DNA from: Marinococcus halophilus
GTDB taxonomy: Bacteria > Bacillota > Bacilli > Bacillales > Marinococcaceae
DNA: 64,000 nucleotides
Assembly: GCF_002265875.1 (NCBI RefSeq)
Contig: NZ_NPFA01000006.1
Coordinates: forward strand, 141,142-205,141
Direction: 5' to 3'
Made by a program: the position numbers and the translations under genes. This document shows positions 43,041 to 52,311 of this stretch, piece by piece. The stretch's first letter is position 1; each line of letters opens with the position of its first letter. The notes beneath the pieces were generated by a model, which searched no databases, was not told the DNA's origin, and worked only from the letters and a program-made list of their open reading frames with translations.

Positions 43041-43074
43041 TTAGAATAAAAATGGTTTATTACCCGGGAAATAT

Positions 43075-43108
43075 AAAAGGACCGAAGCTGAAAAGCCGGT
43101 CCTTTTTA
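43075..43108 (+). terminator. Terminator after the EAL gene
   Basis: AGGACCG and CGGTCCT, with an inner AAGC region, are followed by five T. Confidence 0.75.
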
Positions 43109-43232
43109 CTGTGTTTTTTTATTTTGCCAAACCGCTTTTAACGAATGAATAGACTCAGCCCAAAGGTTCACAGGCAGACACATAGCAGCAGACACAAGCT
43201 ATACCTGAGCGTCATTTTCATTAATTGCTACA

Positions 43233-43246
43233 TTTGAACTTTCAAA
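43233..43246. promoter_or_regulatory. Candidate enhancer site for a sigma-L activator
   Basis: TTTGAA-CT-TTCAAA is a perfect dyad about 100 bases upstream of the sigma-L promoter, the distance expected for a RocR-type enhancer-binding protein. Confidence 0.4.
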
Positions 43247-43278
43247 AAAGTGCAAAAAAATTAGTCACTGAGCGCAAA

Positions 43279-43305
43279 ATTTCTTTCATTTCTTTCATTT
43301 CTTTC
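43279..43305. repeat. Short tandem repeat, 3 x 9 bp
   Basis: Three perfect copies of ATTTCTTTC lie between the candidate enhancer and the sigma-L promoter. Confidence 0.8.
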
Positions 43306-43347
43306 CTTTTTTAACCGGCACTTCCCCGCTATAACCCTTTGCTAGTG

Positions 43348-43364
43348 TTGGCATAGTTTTTGCA
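43348..43364 (+). promoter_or_regulatory. Sigma-L (sigma-54) -24/-12 promoter of the roc genes
   Basis: TTGGCATAGTTTTTGCA matches the sigma-54 consensus TTGGCAC-N5-TTGCA, with GG and GC at the required distance. It lies 37 bases upstream of the rocD remnant. Roc genes of B. subtilis use sigma-L. Confidence 0.75.
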
Positions 43365-43400
43365 ACCTTTACGGTAACCTTACTTTAAGAGTGGGTATGT

Positions 43401-43973
43401 ATGTCAGAAACAATGTCTTCGAGGCAGATTATCGATCAGAACGATAAACACGGTGCCCATAATTACACACCGCTTCCCATCGTTATTACTGAAGCGGAAG
43501 GCGTATGGGTGAACGATCCGTAAGGCCGCTCCTATATCGATATGCTGAGTGCTTATTCGGCTGTCAATCAGGAACACCGCCATCCTAAAATTATTCAGGT
43601 ATCTTCACCCCGGGAGCCCACGACTCTGCATTTAGCGGCCTCCCTCTGGCCTGCGCAGTAGTGATTGCTTCTCTGGAAGTGATCGAAGAGCAGCAGCTTG
43701 CCTCCCCGTTCACTCGAACTCGGAGAGTATTTTAAACGAAGGCTTGCTGCTATCACAAACCCTCATATTAAAGAAGTAAGAGGCAGAGGGCTGTTTATCG
43801 GCATCGAGCTCGACATTCCGGCGCGTGCCTGCTGTGAGCAGTTAAAAGAAAAAGGAATTCTCTGTAAAGAAACACATGAAACTGTTATCCGTTTCGCCCC
43901 GCCGCTCGTTATTTCAAAGGAGGATCTCGACTGGGCGGCTGAACGAATTGAAAAAGTACTTGCTGAACTTTAA
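43401..43973 (+). pseudogene. rocD: Decayed ornithine aminotransferase gene
   Basis: The N-terminal 66 codons read as RocD (DQNDKHGAHNYTPLPIVITE, then GVWVNDP), interrupted by TAA at 43521, and continue as [20 protein letters not shown]. Near 43598 the text jumps to what is normally about residue 300 (in another frame, [18 protein letters not shown]), so some 230 codons including the pyridoxal-phosphate lysine are gone. A further frameshift near 43700 leads to [14 protein letters not shown] and the normal C-terminus ending [13 protein letters not shown]. One nonsense codon, one large deletion and at least two frame changes make it non-functional. It would have converted ornithine to glutamate semialdehyde, the substrate of the next gene. 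Confidence 0.9.
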
Positions 43974-43990
43974 TAATAGGAGGCTTTTAC

Positions 43991-45538
43991 ATGTATACCA
44001 CCTACCATCATGAACCCTTCACCGATTTCACCGATGAACAGAACCGCCAGGCATTTGCGGACGCGATCAAGGACGTCGACAAACAGCTTGGCCAGGACTA
44101 CCCGCTGATTATTGGCGGCGAGCGGATCATCACGGGCGAAAAGCTGGCGTCCACCAACCCGGCCAATAAAAAGGAAGTGGTCGGCCGGGTCTCCAAAGCC
44201 AATCCCGCCCTGATTAATCAGGCCTTCGAGGCGGCCAGCAAAGCGTTTCGGTCCTGGCGGACGACCAGTGCCGATGCCCGGGCGGAAGTGATGTTCCGGG
44301 CCGCCGCCACCATGCGCCGCCGGAAGCATGAACTCTCGGCCACGCTCGTCAAAGAGGGCGGCAAACCCTGGAAGGAAGCCGATGCGGATGTGGCCGAAGC
44401 CATTGATTTCGTGGAATATTATGCCCGCCAGATGCTCGAGCTGAAAAACGGCAAACCCATCAACAGCCGCGAGGGAGAATACAACCAGTACATCTACCAG
44501 CCGCTCGGGGTGGCGGTGACGATTCCCCCATGGAATTTCGCCTGCGCGATCATGGTGGGCACCACGGTCGCCCCGCTGGTGACGGGCAATACCGTTTTGT
44601 TAAAGCCGGCCGAGCCGACCCCGGTGATCGCGGCGAAGTTTGTCGACATTTTGATCGAATCCGGCGTGCCGGACGGCGTCATTAACTTCGTCCCCGGGGA
44701 CCCCGAAGCCATCGGCGACCACCTCGTCGATCATCCCCAAACCGCGCTGATCAGCTTTACCGGCTCCCGGGCCACCGGCACACGCCTGTATCAAAAAGCC
44801 GCCGCCATTCAGGAGGGCCAGCAGCACCTGAAGCGGGTCATTGTGGAAATGGGCGGCAAGGATACGGTGGTCGTCGACAGCGACGCGGATCTTGATACGG
44901 CCGCGGAAGCCATTATCGCGTCCGCCTATGGCTTTTCCGGCCAGAAATGCTCGGCCGGCTCCCGGGTCGTCGCGCACCGGGACGTGTACGAGGACGTCCT
45001 GCGCAAGGTGGAACAACAGGCGAAAGCATTGGTGGTCGGAGATCCGGCGTCCTATGCGACCTACATGGGCCCGGTCATCAACCAGAAAGCCTTTGACAAA
45101 ATCACCGGCTATATCGAGATCGGCAAACAGGAGGGCCGGCTGGTGGCCGGCGGAACAAGCGACGATTCCAACGGATACTTCATTGATCCGACCATCTTTG
45201 CCGACGTGGACCCGAACGCCCGTCTGATGCAGGAGGAAATCTTCGGCCCGGTCGTGGCGTTTACGAAAGCCTCTTCCTACGAAGAAGCCATCGACATTGC
45301 CAACAATACGGAGTACGGCTTAACCGGGGCCGTCATTTCCAATACCATCGACCATTTGGAATACGCCAAGCTCCATTTCCACGTCGGCAACCTGTATTTC
45401 AACCGCAACTGCACCGGCGCCATCGTCGGCTATCATCCCTTTGGCGGCTTTAAAATGTCCGGCACCGATGCCAAGGCCGGCGGCCCGGATTACCTGATCC
45501 AGCACATGCATCCAAAAACAATCAGTCAGATGCTTTAA
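43991..45538 (+). CDS. rocA: L-glutamate gamma-semialdehyde (1-pyrroline-5-carboxylate) dehydrogenase
   Basis: Oxidises glutamate semialdehyde from arginine or proline to glutamate with NAD+. 515 residues, the Bacillus RocA size. Landmarks are [41 protein letters not shown], the general-base Glu in IVEMGGKD, the catalytic Cys320 in [11 protein letters not shown], and [17 protein letters not shown] precedes the ATG. Base use is clearly G+C-richer than in neighbours (42 of 60 bases in 44281-44340 against 23 of 60 in 46141-46200), with G/C third positions, suggesting recent acquisition or replacement. The sigma-L promoter upstream of the rocD remnant probably drives it. Confidence 0.95.
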   Translation: MYTTYHHEPFTDFTDEQNRQAFADAIKDVDKQLGQDYPLIIGGERIITGEKLASTNPANKKEVVGRVSKANPALINQAFEAASKAFRSWRTTSADARAEVMFRAAATMRRRKHELSATLVKEGGKPWKEADADVAEAIDFVEYYARQMLELKNGKPINSREGEYNQYIYQPLGVAVTIPPWNFACAIMVGTTVAPLVTGNTVLLKPAEPTPVIAAKFVDILIESGVPDGVINFVPGDPEAIGDHLVDHPQTALISFTGSRATGTRLYQKAAAIQEGQQHLKRVIVEMGGKDTVVVDSDADLDTAAEAIIASAYGFSGQKCSAGSRVVAHRDVYEDVLRKVEQQAKALVVGDPASYATYMGPVINQKAFDKITGYIEIGKQEGRLVAGGTSDDSNGYFIDPTIFADVDPNARLMQEEIFGPVVAFTKASSYEEAIDIANNTEYGLTGAVISNTIDHLEYAKLHFHVGNLYFNRNCTGAIVGYHPFGGFKMSGTDAKAGGPDYLIQHMHPKTISQML

Positions 45539-45569
45539 TATTGCTGTCGGTAATGTAGTATATTTTTAC

Positions 45570-45605
45570 AAAGGAGTTTTCCCCAAGGAGGGAGAACTCC
45601 TTTTT
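45570..45605 (+). terminator. Terminator after rocA
   Basis: AAGGAGTTTTCC pairs with GGAGAACTCCTT (one wobble) and is followed by five T. Confidence 0.8.
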
Positions 45606-45720
45606 ATCGTTGCTCTCTTCTCTTGTCCTGAGCGTTCATTTTGACAATAGCGTCTGTTTCCTTTAGTTTTATCATGTTGATTAAACCGATAAGAATTCAT
45701 TAATAAAGGAGGTCCAGCTG

Positions 45721-46953
45721 TTGAAACACTTGATGAAGCGTTACTTTGATGTGTCACTGATTGCCAAAATTACCACCGCCCTTATTGCTGGCATCGCTGT
45801 AGGGTTTATTTTCGGTGAAGATGCCGCCGTGCTCGCCCCTGTCGGCGACCTTATGCTTCGACTGCTTCAGTTTATTATAGTTCCACTGATTTTATTTACG
45901 CTGATTGTAGGGGTTAACCAGACTACGGTCGGCGGCCTCGGCCGGATGGGAGGCAAAGTATTCATTTATTATCTTCTTACCTCTGCTATAGCAATCGTGG
46001 TGGGCACCTCTGTCGCGAGCCTTTTCAACCCTGGCACCGGTACTACACTGGATGGGAGCGAAAGCTTTCAAACTCCTGATAATCCCGGGGTCACAGAGGT
46101 TATATTAAATATCGTCCCGGATAATATTGCCGTAGCTTTTACGGAAATGAACCTTTTAGGAATTATTTTTACCGCCTTTGCTTTCGGCATTGCTTTAACC
46201 TCTCTGCGTTCATCATCAACCTATAAAGAGATGGGAGAGCGTCTGTACCGCGGAGCAGAAGCCCTAAACGAGCTTACGCTCACCGTTATGAAAGGCATTT
46301 TACAGTTTATACCGTTCGGCATCTTTGCCATTATCGCTGAAATTGTAGGCAGCCAGGGAGCAAACACACTTCTCTCCCTTGGTAATTTTATACTCGTGCT
46401 GTACATTGCCCTTGCGGTGCAGCTTGGCCTTTATATTGTCTTTCTTTTAGCCGCCAAAACTAATCTCGGTGCCTTCTTCCGGGAAGCGCGCACTCCGATG
46501 CTTACGGCCTTTGTCACCCAGAGCAGCTCAGGTACGCTCCCTCTCACATTAAACGCTGCCCGTGACCTTGGGTTAAAGCAGAGCCTCTACGGCTTCAGCC
46601 TGCCTCTTGGAGCGACAATTAACATGGACGGTGCCGCCATCCGGGTCGCTGTTTCCGCCGTTTTCGCAGCAAACGTTGTAGGTGAGCCGCTCAGCTTTGT
46701 TGCTATTCTTCAAATTGTAATTGTCGGTACTCTGGCAACGGTCGGTACTGCAGGGGTTCCCGGCGCCGGCATTATTATGATTGCCACAGTATTTTCTCAG
46801 GTCGGCCTTCCGATGGAGGCAGTAGCGCTTTTAACCGCTGTTGATGTACTTGTCGGCATGGGAGCAACTGCTTTAAATGTCACCGGAGACCTCGTTGGAA
46901 CAACACTGATTAATAAAACAGAAAAAACAGGCAGCACCACTGCTGAAAAATGA
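45721..46953 (+). CDS. Sodium/proton:dicarboxylate (glutamate-type) symporter, DAACS family
   Basis: 410 residues with the eight-helix, two-hairpin GltP fold. The first re-entrant hairpin has VTQSSSGTLPLTLN, helix 7 has TINMDGAAI, and the second hairpin has GTAGVPGAGIIM. Glutamate, aspartate or C4-dicarboxylates are the usual substrates, and the glutamate-yielding rocA next door fits glutamate. The start is TTG at 45721, eight bases after AGGAGG. It lies behind its own terminator-separated region, so it is probably transcribed alone. Confidence 0.9.
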   Translation: MKHLMKRYFDVSLIAKITTALIAGIAVGFIFGEDAAVLAPVGDLMLRLLQFIIVPLILFTLIVGVNQTTVGGLGRMGGKVFIYYLLTSAIAIVVGTSVASLFNPGTGTTLDGSESFQTPDNPGVTEVILNIVPDNIAVAFTEMNLLGIIFTAFAFGIALTSLRSSSTYKEMGERLYRGAEALNELTLTVMKGILQFIPFGIFAIIAEIVGSQGANTLLSLGNFILVLYIALAVQLGLYIVFLLAAKTNLGAFFREARTPMLTAFVTQSSSGTLPLTLNAARDLGLKQSLYGFSLPLGATINMDGAAIRVAVSAVFAANVVGEPLSFVAILQIVIVGTLATVGTAGVPGAGIIMIATVFSQVGLPMEAVALLTAVDVLVGMGATALNVTGDLVGTTLINKTEKTGSTTAEK

Positions 46954-46954
46954 C

Positions 46955-46991
46955 AAAAAGCCGCGGCCTCTTAATGAGACCGCGGCTTTTT
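46955..46991. terminator. Bidirectional terminator
   Basis: AAAAGCCGCGG and CCGCGGCTTTT, with an inner CTC/GAG extension, lie between the symporter and the convergent ferredoxin. Confidence 0.88.
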
Positions 46992-46992
46992 G

Positions 46993-47316
46993 TTAATCCA
47001 CCGGGCGCCTTCCCGGCTCCATATCAGAATTGGAGGCCGTCATGACTGGCGTTACCGTCAGGTCGGAATACACCCGGTTTTGACAGGAGAGTCTGATATT
47101 TTCATCGGTAATGTCTTTGTTTTCGAGAACCGCGGCTTCCGGAGCTTCCTTTGGTCCAAGCTCCCCTTCATTCACCTCGCACCTGCAGGTAGTGCATCTG
47201 GCATTCCCACCGCAGCGGTGCAAAATGTCGACGCCATTATCTTCAAGCGCAAGTACAAGTTTCTTTCCTTCTTCCACTTCAAATGAACCGTATCCTTTTA
47301 CATGAATCGTTGGCAT
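46993..47316 (-). CDS. Plant-type [2Fe-2S] ferredoxin
   Basis: 107 residues. The cluster ligands are in HRCGGNARCTTCRC (Cys-x5-Cys-x2-Cys) and a fourth Cys in IRLSCQNRV near residue 79, the normal plant/adrenodoxin-type spacing. The beta-grasp start MPTIHVKGYGSFEVEEG is typical. The C-terminal 20 residues are a polar tail. The partner enzyme is unknown. It is transcribed alone. Confidence 0.9.
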   Translation of the reverse strand: MPTIHVKGYGSFEVEEGKKLVLALEDNGVDILHRCGGNARCTTCRCEVNEGELGPKEAPEAAVLENKDITDENIRLSCQNRVYSDLTVTPVMTASNSDMEPGRRPVD

Positions 47317-47421
47317 ATTGATCCCCCTTGTAAAATGAAATGCACGTAAAGCGTAACACTTGAGTGTTTTATTGTATAACTGTTCTCAATGAAAAGGGCA
47401 GTAGAGGGCTGGGGCTTATTA

Positions 47422-47727
47422 CTATGAGCTACTGTCTTTTTCTAATGGCACAGCTTTTATAACAGTTAATAAACCGATCATCACTATAACTAATAAAACG
47501 AAATTGCAAATAAAGGTCAGCCAAAAATCTTCAACTACAGTGGTTATTAAAGCAGATAACGAAATAGCGGCAGCGATTATCACAAAAGTCCAATTCTGTG
47601 TGCTCCAGGAAAGAAGGTATCCATGCCCACAGCAAGGACAGGCTATTTTCTCATTCAGCTGCTTAAATAGAAATTTTTTGATTGGTATTATTTTTTTGCA
47701 ATAATTACATCTTCTATTTTCTTTCAT
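47422..47727 (-). CDS. CxxC-20-CxxC zinc-ribbon membrane protein
   Basis: 101 residues. An N-terminal zinc ribbon has CNYC and CPCC separated by about 20 residues, the defining feature of the small Bacillales family TIGR04104. Two hydrophobic helices follow (about 47-65 and 68-92) with an acidic tail. AAGGAGA precedes the ATG, 11 bases after pcm, so the two genes are co-transcribed. The function is unknown. Confidence 0.75.
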   Translation of the reverse strand: MKENRRCNYCKKIIPIKKFLFKQLNEKIACPCCGHGYLLSWSTQNWTFVIIAAAISLSALITTVVEDFWLTFICNFVLLVIVMIGLLTVIKAVPLEKDSSS

Positions 47728-47738
47728 CTTTATTCTCC

Positions 47739-48329
47739 TTATGCCTCCTCATCTTCCTCGAGCGGCACAAATGCTACATATTCGACTATGGTGGAATTCA
47801 CTTCTCCCTGACTATTTTTTTCAACGAGCAGCAGTTCCTGCCCCATACGGCCGCCTACGGGCACCATCATTTTTCCGGGAGCTGCCAGCTGCGCCACTAA
47901 GGAATCCGGCACAGTTTCAGCTGCCGCTGTCACCATAATGCGGTCGTAAGGCGCATGCTCTGCCCATCCTTTGCTCCCGTCGCCCAGCCGGAAATTAATG
48001 TTCGTAAACCCTGCTTCCTTAAGACGCGTCTGGGCCCTTTCCTGCAGCGGCGGGATTCGTTCGACCGTATAGACATGGTCTGAAAATGCTGCTAATAGTG
48101 CCGTCTGGTAGCCGGAACCGGTGCCAATCTCAAGAACCCGGGAGGACGGATTCACGTCCAGCTCCAGCGTCATTTTTAACACGAGTGACGGCTGGGAAAT
48201 CGTTTGTCCGTGCCCAATCGATAAAGCCTGGTCCCAATTAGCAAGGGGTTTGTCTGTATCCATATAAAAGCTGCGATCCATGGTCCGAAAATAGTTTCTT
48301 ATCTCTTTATCCCTATCATTTTTCGACAT
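47739..48329 (-). CDS. pcm: Protein-L-isoaspartate O-methyltransferase
   Basis: Methylates isoaspartyl residues so that damaged proteins can be repaired. 196 residues with the SAM-binding motif I VLEIGTGSGYQTALLA, motif post-I YTVERIPPLQ, LGDGSKGW and the family end region LAAPGKMMVPVGG. An N-terminal QTISQPSLV segment matches the conserved pre-motif. AAAGGAG precedes the ATG. Confidence 0.9.
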   Translation of the reverse strand: MSKNDRDKEIRNYFRTMDRSFYMDTDKPLANWDQALSIGHGQTISQPSLVLKMTLELDVNPSSRVLEIGTGSGYQTALLAAFSDHVYTVERIPPLQERAQTRLKEAGFTNINFRLGDGSKGWAEHAPYDRIMVTAAAETVPDSLVAQLAAPGKMMVPVGGRMGQELLLVEKNSQGEVNSTIVEYVAFVPLEEDEEA

Positions 48330-48530
48330 AAGCCTTCTCCTTTCTTATTATTTTCCGAATGCTGGCTATTTAGAGTTTTGCTATTAATATTCTTTTCCCG
48401 TCTCTTTTCTTTTCCATTCCTTTCCCTTGAAAAAATCGAATGAACCAAGCATACTTTTAGACAAATAGGGTTATTCGTACTACGATTACTCTATACTCGC
48501 AATGAGGCGAAATGAAGGAGGCACTCTTAA

Positions 48531-48845
48531 ATGGCTATTGTACACGTATCAGACCAGGATTTTTCCCAACAAATTTCCGAAGGGGTCGTTCTAACTGACT
48601 TTTGGGCACCTTGGTGCGGACCCTGCAAAATGATTGCTCCGGTTCTCGAAGAAATTAACGAAGAAATCGGCGATAACGTCAAAATTGCTAAATTAAACGT
48701 GGATGAAAATCAGGAAACTGCCGGTAAATACGGTGTTATGAGCATCCCGACGCTCATGATTTTCAAGGACGGCGAAATGGTAGAACAAATCGTCGGCTTC
48801 CAGCCAAAGGATCAGCTCCAGGGTCTGCTTGAAAAACACATGTAA
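48531..48845 (+). CDS. trxA: Thioredoxin
   Basis: 104 residues, a classical thioredoxin: [20 protein letters not shown] with Cys29 and Cys32, the cis-proline in MSIPTLMIF near residue 75 and the end VGFQPKDQL. General cytoplasmic disulfide reductant. GAAGGAGGC precedes the ATG. It is monocistronic and closes at a shared terminator. Confidence 0.96.
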   Translation: MAIVHVSDQDFSQQISEGVVLTDFWAPWCGPCKMIAPVLEEINEEIGDNVKIAKLNVDENQETAGKYGVMSIPTLMIFKDGEMVEQIVGFQPKDQLQGLLEKHM

Positions 48846-48857
48846 TTTTTCTTTATT

Positions 48858-48894
48858 AAAAATCCCACGCTCACAGCGAGCGCGGGATTTTTTC
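48858..48894. terminator. Bidirectional terminator after trxA
   Basis: AAAATCCCACGCT pairs with AGCGCGGGATTTT (one mismatch) and is followed by T-runs on both sides. It is shared with the convergent symporter gene. Confidence 0.88.
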
Positions 48895-48896
48895 TT

Positions 48897-49859
48897 TTAC
48901 TTATAGTGCTCCCATTCCTTTTCCTGGATCGCTTCATTCTTTCTTTGGCTTTTTCTTCCCCACCAGGATACAAGCAACGGACCGGAAATATTATGCCAGA
49001 CGGAGAAAACAGCGCTCGGGAGCGCAGCGAGCGGCGTGAAGTGGACCGTAGCCAGCTGGGTGCCAAGTCCCGAATTTTGCATTCCGACTTCAATTGACAC
49101 CGCCCGGCGTTTTGTTTCATCCAGGCCAACCATTTTCGCCGTGCCGTAGCCGAGAGCCAACCCAAAGCTATTATGGAGCACTACCGCCACAAAGACTAAC
49201 AACCCTGTCGCAGCAATATTTTCCTGATTTGCTCCAACAACTCCAGCTACAATAGCAATAATGGCTGTCATAGATACAACCGGAAGTACCTGGACGCTTT
49301 TTTCCACGGTTTGTGGAAACAGTTGTTTAATAAATAAACCAAGGGCAATAGGTATGATAATCACCTGAAAAATGGATAAAAACATTGCCAGAGGATCCAC
49401 CGGCAGCCACTCATCGGCAAGCACTAAAAGAGCAAGCGGTGTCAGAAGCGGCGCAAGCAGTGTCGAGACGGTCGTCATAGCAACCGATACCGGAAGATCC
49501 CCTTTCGCGAGATACACCATAACGTTTGATGCCGTTCCGCCCGGACACGCGCCTACAAGAACGAGACCTGCCGCTATTTCGGGAGGAAGCTGCAGAATAA
49601 GGGCAATAATAAAGGCCGCAAGCGGCATGATCACAAACTGCGCAATGACCCCGGTCAGTACTGGAAGGGGCTTTTTTGCCACAATGCGGAAATCGGACAG
49701 GTTCAGCGTAAGTCCCATTCCAAACATTATGATTCCAAGTAAAATAGTTATGTATCCAGTAATCCCTACAAATACATCCGGCAGCAGATAAGCAATAAAT
49801 GCAACAATTAAAACAAAAACAGCAAAATATTTATTTACGAATATATTCAGGCTGTTCAT
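48897..49859 (-). CDS. Bile acid:sodium symporter (BASS) family transporter
   Basis: 320 residues, nine to ten helices. LLGIIMFGMGLTLNLSDF and LVLVGACPGGTASNVMVYLAKGD, interrupted here, are the two BASS signatures, the latter containing the sodium-binding unwound helix. EVGMQNSGLGTQLA is the second half-site. Bacterial members carry organic acids such as pantoate or 2-keto acids; the substrate here is unknown. The ATG at 49859 has a GGAGTGGGAGA site. Confidence 0.9.
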   Translation of the reverse strand: MNSLNIFVNKYFAVFVLIVAFIAYLLPDVFVGITGYITILLGIIMFGMGLTLNLSDFRIVAKKPLPVLTGVIAQFVIMPLAAFIIALILQLPPEIAAGLVLVGACPGGTASNVMVYLAKGDLPVSVAMTTVSTLLAPLLTPLALLVLADEWLPVDPLAMFLSIFQVIIIPIALGLFIKQLFPQTVEKSVQVLPVVSMTAIIAIVAGVVGANQENIAATGLLVFVAVVLHNSFGLALGYGTAKMVGLDETKRRAVSIEVGMQNSGLGTQLATVHFTPLAALPSAVFSVWHNISGPLLVSWWGRKSQRKNEAIQEKEWEHYK

Positions 49860-50098
49860 TCTCCCACTCCTTTATTTTCTCTAAATTATGAAATATTTAG
49901 CATTTTAACGCTATTGTATTTATATTTCAATGCTTTAACGGGAAAAAGAAAGTGGACAGCTTTGTTTTCTTCTATATATTACTTCATTGAATCTGGCTCT
50001 TATTAAAAGCCATCTGTTTGAAATTGAGAATCTTTGGGCACGTTTTGCCAACACATTTATACTATAATGGAAAGAAATTTGTTAGGAGGCGGTTAAGT

Positions 50099-50827
50099 AT
50101 GTGGTGGTGGAATTTCAATCATGATGGCCCGGCTTTCGAGTCTTTTGGCATCGACCAGTTAATGGTGTGGCTCTGTCTTGCACTCGCCTGCTTCAGCATA
50201 ATTCTTTTTCAAAAATACCTCCGCCGCTCGCCCTTAGCCAGCCAGACAATTAAGTGGCTCATTGTTTTCATTTTCCTGCTCGGCCAGCTGTCTCTGCAGC
50301 TTTTTTATATTACCAACGGCATCTGGGATCCACGTTTTTCGCTGCCGCTTAAGGTCAGCGACCTGGCCTGGATAGCGGTCGTTATTATGCTTATAACCGG
50401 CAGCCGTTTTTGGACTGCCTTCGCGTTTTATGCCGGTACCTCCAGTGCTTTACTTACTATAGTATTTCCAGATATAGAAAGGTACGGTTTTCCTCATTTC
50501 CGATTTCTTCACTTTTTTATTACGCATGCACTGATTGTCGTGGGAGTTGCTTATCAGGTGGTTGTACGGCGCGTCTTTATCTCTTTTCGTTCTTTGTTTA
50601 CCGTTTGGGGAGCTCTGAACGTTGCTGCTGCTTTGGTATTTTTGGTAAATCTCTATTTCGGCGGCAACTACATGTATTTAATGGAAAAGCCGGCATCTCC
50701 TTCGCCGTATGATTTCTTTGGTCCATGGCCGTACTATTTACTCACGCTTCAAGCAATTGCATTGGCTGCATTTGTATGCCTGTATGCAGCCTACCGCTTC
50801 ATCCTGAAGAAATTTCTGCTTTTTTAA
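50099..50827 (+). CDS. YwaF/TMEM164-like membrane protein (TIGR02206 type)
   Basis: 242 residues with seven helices. It starts MWWWNFNHDGPAFESFG, and the family-like GPWPYYLLTLQAIALA lies near the end. A GGNYMYLMEKPASPSPYDFFGP stretch, interrupted here, is typical of YwaF proteins. An earlier in-frame ATG at 50018 is rejected because AGGAGG at about 50084 serves the ATG at 50099. A TATAAT sequence lies 30 bases upstream. Members are uncharacterised in bacteria. Confidence 0.75.
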   Translation: MWWWNFNHDGPAFESFGIDQLMVWLCLALACFSIILFQKYLRRSPLASQTIKWLIVFIFLLGQLSLQLFYITNGIWDPRFSLPLKVSDLAWIAVVIMLITGSRFWTAFAFYAGTSSALLTIVFPDIERYGFPHFRFLHFFITHALIVVGVAYQVVVRRVFISFRSLFTVWGALNVAAALVFLVNLYFGGNYMYLMEKPASPSPYDFFGPWPYYLLTLQAIALAAFVCLYAAYRFILKKFLLF

Positions 50828-50838
50828 TTTTCTTGTGC

Positions 50839-52311
50839 TTAAAACGAAGACATCCCACTCCACTCCTGCAGCCGGTAACGCCAATAAAGAAGATGGGAAC
50901 TATTTTTATACTTTCTGTAATCCAGCGTATGTGTGCCATCGGAATTATTCCACAACCGTTGATAATAATTTCGCACTTCTTCTACAGCCTCCGAGTCATT
51001 ACTGCCGGTAATAACCATATCGGTTTCTAAATTGTAATTGTCCAAATTTCTTCTCGTCATATTCGCCGAGCCGCCAATTACTACTGTCTCCTGCTCTTTT
51101 TCCATCATCATCATTTTGGCATGATATTGTACTTCCTGAGCATGATACCACCGGATATTAATATGGCCATTTGATTTCTCCACGAGCTCGTAAGCTGCCG
51201 GCTGATTAGGAATGCCTATTTTTTCGTTCCCAAAAGCCTCTTCATTAATATCCAAAATAATATTAATGTCGGCTCCCCGGCCTGCCGCGTCGATGAGTGC
51301 TTCAATGACATCACGGTCCGCTAAATAAAACATCCCCATGCGTAATTTTTCTCCCGGGGAGAGGTCGTGGATTTCCCTCAGCACACGCTCTTTGATTTTA
51401 CGTTCCGTTAAAAGCTGCACTTTATACTCTCCAGTGCCCTGGGGCACCTCCACTTTAGAGATAAAAGAGTCAAATCTTTCTCCTGAACGGCCTGCCATTT
51501 CCGCTACCGCTTTTTCCGTTTTCAACAAATCCTTCAGTACAGCGCCCCTGACTTCAAATCCTGTGTTCGCATGATACCCACTGGCATCATGAGGATTCGC
51601 TGAAGTGACCATGCCTGCCTTCTCTGTAATCAGCGTTTTCCGGTGATTGGCTTTAAAATTTAAAATTTCTAAATAAGAATGAATTGTCACATCCGGAGCA
51701 TCGCTGCTGAAGAAGTTAGGAAGCCACCCTCTTCCATGGTTGTCGAACCACTGCACAAAGATCCGGTAAAACCACGAGTATATCGGATTCGAATCTCTTA
51801 GAGCAGTCAGTTCTGTGAAAATAACTTCAATACCGTTTTCTTCGAACCGCTGAAAATGTTCCGGCATATAAGCTCCGTAAAAGGTGTTCACCGGGTCTGT
51901 TAAAACTATTATTTCTATATTAGGATCCGATTCTTTTTTTTGGATTAAAGCTTCCGACAGACGCCTCGTCAATGGCGGAAAATCCGCTTCTGCATCCTGC
52001 TCGCTGTTAAAATAGAACATATCCATTACGATAAACTGTTCTGCTTCTTCAATGGTCTCTATTGCTTTATCGAATATTTCTTGCTCTACTATTTTTGATT
52101 CCGCAGAGGACAGGTAGGTATGGTCTTCAAGAAAACGAACATGGGCTGTGTGGTACTCTTCGCCCTCATAAGAGACATTCGCAGGCAGAGGTTTATTATT
52201 TCCATAAACAGCAATCACAATGGCAGCTGAAATAATACCAAATAAAGCGGCCAGCATCCACTTCCTTCTAAGATATTCTCTTTGAAATATCTTCGGGATT
52301 TTCTTTTCCAT
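50839..52311 (-). CDS. Phospholipase D-like protein with an N-terminal membrane anchor
   Basis: 490 residues. One membrane span (about 18-37) is followed by two PLD repeats. The catalytic HxK motifs are ANHRKTLITE and YHAKMMMMEKE, each with Glu where the usual HKD motif has Asp, followed by TSANPHD and GGSANMTRRN. ADINIILDIN and MDMFYFNSEQD belong to the fold. Cardiolipin synthase-like or nuclease activities are possible. The start ATG has GAAGGGG upstream. It ends 12 bases from the convergent YwaF-like gene without an obvious hairpin. Confidence 0.8.
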   Translation of the reverse strand: MEKKIPKIFQREYLRRKWMLAALFGIISAAIVIAVYGNNKPLPANVSYEGEEYHTAHVRFLEDHTYLSSAESKIVEQEIFDKAIETIEEAEQFIVMDMFYFNSEQDAEADFPPLTRRLSEALIQKKESDPNIEIIVLTDPVNTFYGAYMPEHFQRFEENGIEVIFTELTALRDSNPIYSWFYRIFVQWFDNHGRGWLPNFFSSDAPDVTIHSYLEILNFKANHRKTLITEKAGMVTSANPHDASGYHANTGFEVRGAVLKDLLKTEKAVAEMAGRSGERFDSFISKVEVPQGTGEYKVQLLTERKIKERVLREIHDLSPGEKLRMGMFYLADRDVIEALIDAAGRGADINIILDINEEAFGNEKIGIPNQPAAYELVEKSNGHINIRWYHAQEVQYHAKMMMMEKEQETVVIGGSANMTRRNLDNYNLETDMVITGSNDSEAVEEVRNYYQRLWNNSDGTHTLDYRKYKNSSHLLYWRYRLQEWSGMSSF

